A stretch of 64,000 nucleotides of DNA. Source: Streptomyces endocoffeicus (GTDB taxonomy: Bacteria > Actinomycetota > Actinomycetes > Streptomycetales > Streptomycetaceae). Made by a program: the position numbers and the translations under genes. Shown in pieces: positions 24,975 to 30,825 of the stretch; position 1 is the first letter of the stretch, and each line of letters opens with the position of its first letter. Under the pieces are notes generated by a model. The model was not told the origin of the DNA. It was given only the letters and a program-made list of their open reading frames with translations, and did no database searches. The stretch spans positions 62,001-126,000 of the forward strand of contig NZ_JAERRG010000016.1 in NCBI RefSeq assembly GCF_016741935.1, written 5' to 3'.

Positions 24975-25358
24975 TCAGGCGGCGCGCTGTTCCTCGGGGA
25001 AGGCGCAGGTCACACACAGGCCGAGCGAGGTCGGGATGCAGTACCCGGCATCGGTCCGGCAGGCGGGGCAGGTGCGGCGGGCGAGCATTGCCGCGGCGAG
25101 CGCCGCGGACTTCGCGGCCGTCATCGGCCGCACCTGCTTGGCCTGGTCCAGCCGGTACAGGAACGCGATCTGCGTCCCCCCGGCGCGGCGGTTGGCGCGC
25201 ATGATCTGTGCCTGTATCGGCTGCCCGCCGGGACGCAGCCCGCGGGCGCGTAACTGGCGCCTGGTGGCCAGCCCGTCGGGGGCGAGGCGCCAGGGGAAGG
25301 TGGGGATGCCGTAGCGGGCGCCGGTGGGGTCGTAGCACTTGCCGAATGCCGGGGACAT
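24975..25358 (-). CDS. RRQRL-motif zinc-binding protein (127 aa)
   Basis: The stretch GLATRRQLRARGLRPGGQPIQAQIM carries the RRQ-type motif after which this Streptomyces AICE family is named. The C-terminal part has two Cys pairs (CPACRTDAGYC and CVTCAF), a likely zinc ribbon. It starts on an ATGA overlap with the DUF2637 gene. Function unknown, but it is a regular member of transfer operons. Confidence 0.75.
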   Translation of the reverse strand: MSPAFGKCYDPTGARYGIPTFPWRLAPDGLATRRQLRARGLRPGGQPIQAQIMRANRRAGGTQIAFLYRLDQAKQVRPMTAAKSAALAAAMLARRTCPACRTDAGYCIPTSLGLCVTCAFPEEQRAA

Positions 25359-26236
25359 CAGACCGCCACCGGCTCACGCGCGTGGTCGTGGTCGGTGGTC
25401 TCGGGGCCGGCTGCCTGGTCCCGAAGGCGCTGGTAGATCTTGTGGACGTAGGAGGTGGAACGGGTGGATTTCCGTGCCGCCTCGGTGATCGTCTCCCCCA
25501 TCACCCAGCACGTACGGATGACGTTCAACGCCTCATCCGCGGGCAGCTTCTCCGTCTCCGCGGCCTCGTCCTCGGCCGAGGTGGAAGCCTGGGGGATGGT
25601 GAGCTCATACACCCGGCGGTCACCGCAGATGACCAGCGGCGACGGCTCCACGGCCGCCGGGACCGGCACGGGAGCCGGGGCCGGGGCGGGCGGTGCGGGG
25701 ACCGGGGTGGACACCGGGGGGACAGGGGTGGATTCCACCGGGGCGTCCACCGCTTCCACCTCAGCGCGCAGTTCGGCGATCTTGTCGAGGATCGCGCGCC
25801 GGTAGTGGGTGATCGCTTCGGCGAGAACGATCAGGAGGACAGGGGGGATGGAGTGGAGGACCAGCCCCGCCGGATCCACCTGCCGGGGAACGCCGAACGC
25901 CGCCCCTTCCGGCCACAGCGAGCCCCAGCAGTTCATGACCCAGGTGCCCAGACCGGCGAACCAGCGCAGCACCGAGGCCCAGCCGGAGGGGTTCACGCCG
26001 TACTCCGACAACCGGCCGTCCACGATCAGAACGGCCCCGAGCGCGACCGCGACCATGGGGTCCAGCAGCCAGGCGATCCAGGGCGAGACTTCGTGCTGGA
26101 TGGCGAACATCGTGACGTTGGTCGCGGTGAACGCGAGCGCCACCACGGCCACCAGCACCAGGACCGTCGTCAGCCCCGACTGGAGCCGGTTCAACGCGTC
26201 GATCTGGACGCGCGGCGGGAGGGACCTGCCGTTCAT
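25358..26236 (-). CDS. DUF2637-domain membrane protein (292 aa)
   Basis: The start MNGRSLPPRVQIDALNRLQ is chosen because it overlaps the upstream stop by ATGA; the longer frame has no RBS. Residues about 20-150 contain four hydrophobic segments, matching DUF2637, a family of Streptomyces plasmid spread proteins. A Pro/Val/Ala linker follows, then a C-terminal helix-turn-helix-like part (ADEALNVIRTCWVMGETITEAARKSTRSTSYVHKIYQRL). The combination of a membrane domain with a possible DNA-binding tail suits a transfer accessory role. Confidence 0.75.
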   Translation of the reverse strand: MNGRSLPPRVQIDALNRLQSGLTTVLVLVAVVALAFTATNVTMFAIQHEVSPWIAWLLDPMVAVALGAVLIVDGRLSEYGVNPSGWASVLRWFAGLGTWVMNCWGSLWPEGAAFGVPRQVDPAGLVLHSIPPVLLIVLAEAITHYRRAILDKIAELRAEVEAVDAPVESTPVPPVSTPVPAPPAPAPAPVPVPAAVEPSPLVICGDRRVYELTIPQASTSAEDEAAETEKLPADEALNVIRTCWVMGETITEAARKSTRSTSYVHKIYQRLRDQAAGPETTDHDHAREPVAV

Positions 26237-26523
26237 ACCGGGGCCCCCTTGCCTTCCCAGGGGGTGTAGGTGACCGGCTCGTCGGCGATCCAACGGTCCA
26301 GAAGCTCGGCAGCCCTCGCGATGTCGTGGTCCTGCTCCAGGACACAGGCCAGGATGATCCGCGCATGGGCCGCTCGGCTGATCAGAAGCGCGCGGTGTTC
26401 CCGTTCGGCTTCATCGGTGATGTCCGGCAGGGGCAGGTCCAGCGCGTCATGCACGGCCCGCAGCAGCGCCGTAACGGCGTCCGCCTCAGCGGGGGCCGCC
26501 TTGGGGGTGATGGGCTCGCTCAC
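26233..26523 (-). CDS. Hypothetical protein (96 aa)
   Basis: The GTG start overlaps the preceding stop as GTGA, and its own stop overlaps the next start. The product (VSEPITPKAAPAEADAVTALLRAV...) is acidic and helical with no cysteines or membrane segments, ending WIADEPVTYTPWEGKGAPV. Translation is well supported by the coupled overlaps; the function is unknown. Confidence 0.65.
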   Translation of the reverse strand: MSEPITPKAAPAEADAVTALLRAVHDALDLPLPDITDEAEREHRALLISRAAHARIILACVLEQDHDIARAAELLDRWIADEPVTYTPWEGKGAPV

Positions 26524-27014
26524 AGCGCACCCCCGATCGCGATACCGGCCGCGATCACCAGCGGGATGGCCGCGTACCGGATCAGGTCGACCGCGGTCTG
26601 AAGCCGCTCGAACTTCGCGACCGCGATCCGGGAGAGCGTCACGATGGCCGCCGGGCGGCGGTCCTGGCGCATGTCCGCCCGCAGCTCCTCGGCCGTCAGA
26701 CCAGCCCAGTAGGGGAACGAGCAGTGATCGGTCCCACCGAGGCGGGGGCGGACCGCGGCCAGCAGCACGCCGACCGAGGCCAGCAGCAGCACAACCGCCA
26801 CCCCGCCGACCACCACCGCGACGACCGGGAGGGACAGCCCGGTCCCGGCGGTCCACAGACCGGCCATGACCGCGCCATCGAACGCCAGCAGTAAAGCGAC
26901 CTTGTTGTCGGTCCGGGCCATCTCGGCCTTGACGTCCGCATACGCAACCGTCAGGTTCGCATCCTCCCGCGCATCCACCGCGGCGGTGGCGGTCGACGTC
27001 ACAGGGGCGCTCAC
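26520..27014 (-). CDS. Pycsar-effector-like transmembrane protein
   Basis: A 164-residue protein. A soluble helix (LTVAYADVKAEMARTDNKVALLLAFDGAVMAGL) runs into a first membrane segment, a second hydrophobic stretch lies at about residues 63-86, and a third at the C-terminus (YAAIPLVIAAGIAIGGAL). The A-D-x-K-A...K...LL pattern and topology are those of the family now named after Pycsar effectors, long annotated as integral membrane plasmid transfer protein in Streptomyces. No nucleotide cyclase is nearby, so a transfer role is more likely. GTG start, GTGA overlap upstream. Confidence 0.65.
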   Translation of the reverse strand: MSAPVTSTATAAVDAREDANLTVAYADVKAEMARTDNKVALLLAFDGAVMAGLWTAGTGLSLPVVAVVVGGVAVVLLLASVGVLLAAVRPRLGGTDHCSFPYWAGLTAEELRADMRQDRRPAAIVTLSRIAVAKFERLQTAVDLIRYAAIPLVIAAGIAIGGAL

Positions 27015-27280
27015 GCTCCCACCCCCGGCACGTTCATCGCGGCGGCGCGGTTCGAGAGTTCCCGCCGGGCGGCCAGCACTCGGCGACGGGCCCGGCGGAT
27101 ACGGCGCGCGTCCAGCTCGGAGACCGGCCGGTCAAGCGTCGTGATCTGCACGTCCAGCAGCTCGACTTCGGCTGTGATGAGCGGCATCTCAAGCTCGATG
27201 GCGTCCAGCTCCGCGGCGCTCGGCTCGCGGTCGGACAGGTTGGCCGTAACAGCGGCGTGAAGTGCACCGATGGACTTCAT
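27011..27280 (-). CDS. DUF6284-like small protein (89 aa)
   Basis: The sequence MKSIGALHAAVTANLSDREPSAAELDAIELEMPLI...DARRIRRARRRVLAARREL matches what I remember of the DUF6284 family, short helical proteins in Streptomyces AICEs. It has a good RBS (GGAAGG). It is the first gene of a run of overlapping genes that ends at tra, and a terminator-like hairpin lies 40 bases upstream of its start. Confidence 0.65.
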   Translation of the reverse strand: MKSIGALHAAVTANLSDREPSAAELDAIELEMPLITAEVELLDVQITTLDRPVSELDARRIRRARRRVLAARRELSNRAAAMNVPGVGA

Positions 27281-27318
27281 AGGTCGTGGTTCCTTCCAAG
27301 GTGGAACGGCCTAGAACA

Positions 27319-27348
27319 GCGGCCCCGGTGTTCGAGCACCGGGGCCGC
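27319..27348. terminator. Terminator-like hairpin inside the transfer transcript
   Basis: GCGGCCCCGGTG, loop TTCGAG, then CACCGGGGCCGC: a perfect 12-bp stem. It lies between the tRNA-like sequence and the DUF6284-like gene, so transcripts coming from the leader must read through it or be processed here. Confidence 0.65.
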
Positions 27349-27362
27349 GCGCCGTTCATGGG

Positions 27363-27417
27363 TGGAGTGCCCCGGGCCGGATTCGATCCGGCGCCCTTCA
27401 CGGCGAGATGCCGGGGC
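27363..27417 (-). ncRNA. tRNA-like minimal structure (acceptor stem plus T-arm)
   Basis: On the minus strand GCCCCGG pairs with CCGGGGC as a 7-bp acceptor stem; directly before its 3' strand is a 17-base T-arm (GCCGG, loop ATCGAAT, CCGGC). The 3' end reads ACTCCA. Only 18 bases (a small imperfect hairpin) replace the D- and anticodon arms. It is either a tRNA remnant or a deliberate tRNA mimic in the transcript. Confidence 0.5.
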
Positions 27418-27427
27418 TGGTCATGCG

Positions 27428-27784
27428 TCAGTGATGGCTGGCGCCATCGGTGGGCCAGATGACGGCGCGGACAGCGCCCTTGACCCGGTCGTCCTGGTGC
27501 CAGGTGAACTGGGCATGCAGGTGGGTCGCTCCGTCGCTGTCGGTGCGCTCGGGCCAGCGCCTCGCCCCCAGGTAGTCAGCCCAGGCGTCGAACGCGGCCC
27601 GCTGCTCAGCCGGGGTGCACGTCAGTCCGTGCGCGTCGCCGACCAGAGCACCAGTGGTCGCGATGATCCACTGAAGCGCCGGCAGTCCTTCCTGATGGCC
27701 GTGGGCGAGCATCGTCGTCAGCCCACGGACCGCCTCACGCTGCCAGCGGTACTCGTACGCGGCAGTGATCTCGCGGGCGGTCAT
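27428..27784 (-). CDS. Hypothetical protein (118 aa)
   Basis: The ATG (MTAREITAAYEYRWQREAVRG) is chosen for the one-base TGATG overlap with the upstream small gene. The protein is acidic, with TPAEQRAAFDAWADYLGARRWPERTDSDGATHLHAQFTWHQDDRVKGAVRAVIW, an alpha/beta pattern typical of several unnamed Streptomyces element proteins. No catalytic motif recognised. Confidence 0.65.
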   Translation of the reverse strand: MTAREITAAYEYRWQREAVRGLTTMLAHGHQEGLPALQWIIATTGALVGDAHGLTCTPAEQRAAFDAWADYLGARRWPERTDSDGATHLHAQFTWHQDDRVKGAVRAVIWPTDGASHH

Positions 27785-27888
27785 CAGCGGCCACCCCGAG
27801 CCTGCGCGTCCCGCTCGCTGCGCCGGTTGGCCTCGGCTGCTTTGCGGGCCAGGTCCTCCCGCTCGGCCTCTGTCAGACTGGTGATCAC
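27784..27888 (-). CDS. Very small helical protein (34 aa), first gene of the transfer operon
   Basis: The GTG start has a strong RBS (GGAGG, seven bases upstream) and the stop overlaps the next start. The product VITSLTEAEREDLARKAAEA... is one amphipathic charged helix. It could be a small regulator or a leader peptide. It is the first coding sequence after a leader of about 400 bases. Confidence 0.55.
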   Translation of the reverse strand: MITSLTEAEREDLARKAAEANRRSERDAQARGGR

Positions 27889-28290
27889 AGGTTCCTCCAC
27901 TCCAGGTGCCTGTACAGCGGGCCCCGGGGCGCAACCCGGGGCCCGCGCTGGTGTCGACCACTCCCTACGAGCAGCCACGGCCACCGGCGCGCACCATGCA
28001 GGCGAGCGCCGGTGACGGTGGTTCCTGGTAGAGCAGGCTTCACCGGCCCGCCGTTGCCACGGCTGACCGGTCCCGAGCCCGGATCGGGCGCGCCATCGTC
28101 TCTGCTCTGGCGCGACAACAGGGCAGCTCACCCGGATGACCGCCCGCCGCAAGACGAGCGTTCTACAGAGCCGAAATGCCGTACGTGCCACGCCGACGCG
28201 TGGCACCGCTGCCGACGGTCCTCACCCGGCCGTCACGGGAACGGGGACTCTCACCCCATCTCGATTCACTGTTCAGTTCTCAAAGAACGT
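27889..28290 (-). promoter_or_regulatory. Long leader with rRNA boxA-like motif and hairpins
   Basis: No gene is visible here. Read on the minus strand, 28289-28267 contains CGTTCTTTGAGAACTGAACA, very close to the boxA/antitermination sequence of actinobacterial rRNA leaders (TTTGAGAACTCAA). Downstream are a 9-bp hairpin at 28185-28206 (GTGCCACGC, loop CGAC) and a perfect 12-bp GC hairpin at 27917-27946, about 20 bases before the RBS of the first gene. This layout suggests antitermination control. Confidence 0.55.
27917..27946 (-). terminator. Terminator/attenuator-like hairpin in the leader
   Basis: GCGGGCCCCGGG and CCCGGGGCCCGC form a perfect 12-bp stem with the loop GCGCAA. It precedes the first gene of the transfer operon by about 30 bases and lies far downstream of any other gene end, so an attenuator role is more likely than termination of another transcript. 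Confidence 0.6.
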
Positions 28291-28386
28291 CGCGGCTTCC
28301 TTTCGGCCGCCTTCACGCGCTGCCGTCCGGGCCTGGTTGAGCAGGTCAAACACGAGCGGATCCCCTTTCGGGGCCCCTCTGCGCCC

Positions 28387-28478
28387 CATCTGGTGCGCAC
28401 CAGAAGACTTGCATCTGGTGCGCACCAGATGCAAGCCCCGAGATGCTGAAACTTCGGAACTCGCCATCTGTGCGCACC
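28387..28478. promoter_or_regulatory. Operator palindromes TCTGGTGCGCACCAGA in the divergent regulatory region
   Basis: CATCTGGTGCGCACCAGATG at 28412-28431 is a perfect 20-bp palindrome; a second copy at 28387-28406 keeps the 16-bp core; a third, degenerate copy is at 28465-28478 (CATCTGTGCGCACC). The first two centres are 25 bp apart. They lie between the XRE gene and the leftward transfer operon, where the element's master control should act. Nothing else is seen in 28479-28626 except a short GCCAACA repeat. Confidence 0.7.
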
Positions 28479-28626
28479 TCCAGGGAAGCGGTGTGGCCAA
28501 CATTCGTGTAGCCAACAACGATTCACGCGAGCACTGTTAAGGCGTGGGTTAACCCCTGTGGACCTGCGGCGATATGAGGCATCCTGCTGTTGGAGGCGCC
28601 GAACTGATCTGGGGAGAGCGGTCCGT

Positions 28627-29760
28627 GTGAACGAGACCTTGAAGCTGGCGCGATTGCGGCGCGAGTGGTCGCAAGAACGACTCGTGCGCGAGATCGAGCG
28701 GCACGCGAAACAGCACCTGCTCGACGTGGCGTCGACGGCGAGCCTGCGGGTCTACGTGTCGGAGTGGGAGAACGGCAAGCGCACCATCTCGGCTCGGTAT
28801 GCCACGATCCTCCGGGCGCTGCTCGGCCTCACTGACGGCGAGTTGCGCGGGACGGACGAGTCCGCTGTGTCGCTGCCCACGGCGGGAGGCTATGACGAGC
28901 TGGTCAGCCGTATTGACTCGGCGCGGACCATCGGCCTCGACATGGTGCAGCCCTTCATGGAGCAGACCGAGCTACTGCGGACCTTCGATCGTCAGATGGG
29001 CGCTGCGAGCCTGGTTGACCAGATGACAGGGCACCTTGCGAGGCTGGAAGACGCGCTCACGTTCGCGGTCCTCCCGGAAACGCGTCGCCCTGTGGCGCGG
29101 GCCCTCGCGGGCGCGGCCACGCTCGCCGCTTGGCAGGCGCTGGACGTGGGCGCGGTCGAACGAGCTTGGCGCCACTACGAGCTGGGCAAGCGGGCCGCCC
29201 AGGAGGCGGAAGAGCCGATGTACCTCGTGCACGCCATGGCGGAGCAAGCGAACGTGTTGCTCGACGCGGGACGGCCCGAACTCGCGGTGAGCGTCGTGCA
29301 GAACGCGCAGCGCGAGGCCAAGGGGCGGGTGTCGCCTCGACTGCAAGCATGGCTGCATGCCGCCGAGGCGGAGGTGTACGCACACACAGGGCAGCCCGAC
29401 GAGTGCCGGCGGGCACTCGACAGGGCCGCAACCGCTCTGCCCGGAGGGGCGGAGGATCGCGACCCTGACATGTTGAGCATCTTCCTGAATGCCGGGCATC
29501 TCACCCGATGGCGCGGAAACCTGCTCGCCCTGGTTGGCGATGGCGAGGCGGTGGACAGCCTCTATCAAGCGCTTGACGTGATGGATCCGACTTTTGTACG
29601 CGCTTCGGCTGGTGTTCGGTGCGACCTGGCGCAAGCCCATCTCGCTCGGGGGGAATTCGACCAGGCGCAGGAGCATCTACGCGAAGCGCGGCTGTTGGCG
29701 GGCCGCACGGGGTCCGTGCGGCGCCGCCGTCGAATTGAACAGCTCACGCAGAGGCTGTAG
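28627..29760 (+). CDS. XRE-family regulator with TPR-like C-terminal domain (377 aa)
   Basis: The GTG start (VNETLKLARLRREWSQERLVREI) places an XRE helix-turn-helix at residues 3-75, ending YVSEWENGKRTISARYATILRALLGLTDGEL. From about residue 170 to the end, Ala-rich helices (AGAATLAAWQALDVGAVERAWRHYELG...) look like TPR repeats, as in Streptomyces regulators that sense peptides or metabolites. It is divergent from the transfer operon, with the palindromic operators between them. It may control transfer, but direct binding is not shown. Its 3' end overlaps the convergent Nudix gene by 17 bases. Confidence 0.8.
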   Translation: MNETLKLARLRREWSQERLVREIERHAKQHLLDVASTASLRVYVSEWENGKRTISARYATILRALLGLTDGELRGTDESAVSLPTAGGYDELVSRIDSARTIGLDMVQPFMEQTELLRTFDRQMGAASLVDQMTGHLARLEDALTFAVLPETRRPVARALAGAATLAAWQALDVGAVERAWRHYELGKRAAQEAEEPMYLVHAMAEQANVLLDAGRPELAVSVVQNAQREAKGRVSPRLQAWLHAAEAEVYAHTGQPDECRRALDRAATALPGGAEDRDPDMLSIFLNAGHLTRWRGNLLALVGDGEAVDSLYQALDVMDPTFVRASAGVRCDLAQAHLARGEFDQAQEHLREARLLAGRTGSVRRRRRIEQLTQRL

Positions 29761-30547
29761 AGCTGTTATCTCCTCGTGTCGCGAGGATATGAAGGAGGGC
29801 AACGAGGGTGCCCGATCCCATGAGGTCGCCGCGCGCCATGAGCTTCGGGATATCGGCTATCGGAACCCATTCGACATGTCCGGCTTCCTCAATGTCGGTG
29901 GGGTCCCCGATGCGTTGCGCGCCTCGCCCGACAAAGATTGCGTGCGGTGAATCCACCATGCCGACCATAGGCTGATAGGTGACGACGTGCTCAAGTGAGT
30001 CCGGCCGCCATCCAGTCTCTTCTTCGACTTCCCGCAGCGCCGTACGCTGGGCATCTTCCCCCGCATCCACGATGCCGCCCGGGAGCTCCCACCCCCATTC
30101 CTGCGGCACGAAGCGGTATCGCCAGAGCATCAGTACGCGGTCCTGGTCGTCTAGCACTGCCGCGATCGCGACGTGTTGAAGCCGCACGACGTGATGTTCG
30201 AAGCGTTCCACTCCCGGTGGCTCAACGTCCACCAAGTCGAGTTTCACCCAGCGGTTGTCATAGATGGTGCGTTCGCCGTGGATTTGCCAGGGCTCCAGTC
30301 CTTCCGGATTGCTGACACTCACCGCGTCGTTCGAATGGTTAGAACGCACAAAGTAGGAACTGCGTCCCCGGACTCCCAGGACTTTCTCTGTGACGAGTCG
30401 AGCCAGCACCGCACGCAGCGCAGTGCGTCCTATTTCGAGGTCATCAACGAGGGTGCGTTCCGACGGAAGCTTGTCGCCCGGCGACAGCTTCCCGGACGCG
30501 ATCCATTCCCGGATCGTGCTGTACGCCCGCGCGGACTTAGGCCCCAT
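29744..30547 (-). CDS. GntR-type HTH fused to a Nudix hydrolase, Pif-like
   Basis: A 267-residue fusion. Residues 1-70 form a GntR winged helix (AYSTIREWIASGKLSPGDKLPSERTLVDDLEIGRTALRAVLARLV). Residues about 90-265 form a Nudix domain with the full signature G-x5-E-x7-REVEEETGW and the ADP-sugar-like start TIYDNRWVKLDLVDVEPPG. The Nudix protein Pif of pSAM2 gives cells that carry the element immunity against receiving another copy. Location near attR and the shared domain support the same role. Alternatively it is a metabolic ADP-ribose hydrolase with autoregulation. Confidence 0.75.
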   Translation of the reverse strand: MGPKSARAYSTIREWIASGKLSPGDKLPSERTLVDDLEIGRTALRAVLARLVTEKVLGVRGRSSYFVRSNHSNDAVSVSNPEGLEPWQIHGERTIYDNRWVKLDLVDVEPPGVERFEHHVVRLQHVAIAAVLDDQDRVLMLWRYRFVPQEWGWELPGGIVDAGEDAQRTALREVEEETGWRPDSLEHVVTYQPMVGMVDSPHAIFVGRGAQRIGDPTDIEEAGHVEWVPIADIPKLMARGDLMGSGTLVALLHILATRGDNSSTASA

Positions 30548-30666
30548 CCCTTGAGCACACTCCCAATTCGTTTACTGGCGCGTACCAACGTCCTGACCAG
30601 GCTACGGCAGTGGTGACCACAGCGGGTGCGCTCCACTCTCCGGGCCGCCTGTGGGCCGTCCGGGGT

Positions 30667-30701
30667 CGACCAACGACGACCAACGACGACCAACAACGAC
30701 C
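30667..30701. repeat. 10-bp tandem repeats near attR
   Basis: Three consecutive copies of CGACCAACGA (the third with one change), plus a partial fourth, lie about 40-70 bp inside the right end of the element. Together with the CTGACCAGG motif at 30593-30601, which also occurs near attL, they are candidates for integrase or Xis arm-type binding sites. Confidence 0.6.
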
Positions 30702-30736
30702 GGAGCGGCGAGCGCACCCGCGAGGTGTCATCACAG

Positions 30737-30825
30737 CTAGATCCAGGTATCCAGCCACATCCGGGCGCGCCAGGCGTCCATCGGCATCGTCTGGCCCGTG
30801 TACAGCGGGAAGAAGTAGATGAAGT
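30737..30825 (-). other. attR of AICE 2: element-supplied 3' end of pmt
   Basis: This copy of the 89-bp repeat is in frame with the intact pmt gene and ends with a TAG stop; the displaced copy at attL ends with TGA. The 50-bp identical core is 30753-30802. The left part of this copy must have come in with the element, since it lies on the element side of the core. Confidence 0.88.

Larger units (their letters stand above)
15182..30802. mobile_element. AICE 2, complete, inserted in the 3' end of pmt
   Basis: The 15.6-kb element is bounded by direct repeats containing a 50-bp identical core. It carries an integrase next to attL, xis, replication genes (prim-pol and DUF3631), a TraB-like translocase, several Spd-like membrane genes, an XRE regulator and an HTH-Nudix protein near attR. 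This is a full AICE gene set. The gene order and the attachment geometry (integrase reading out of the attL side) are consistent. No cargo of obvious metabolic function is present. Confidence 0.92.

Noticed and set aside
26520..27014. A complete Pycsar defence system
   Set aside because: Only the membrane effector-like protein is present; no pyrimidine cyclase gene lies in the element.
27189..27401. A 70-codon frame reading ...GAGSNPARGTPP...
   Set aside because: It is the typical translation of a tRNA-like 3' half and has no RBS.
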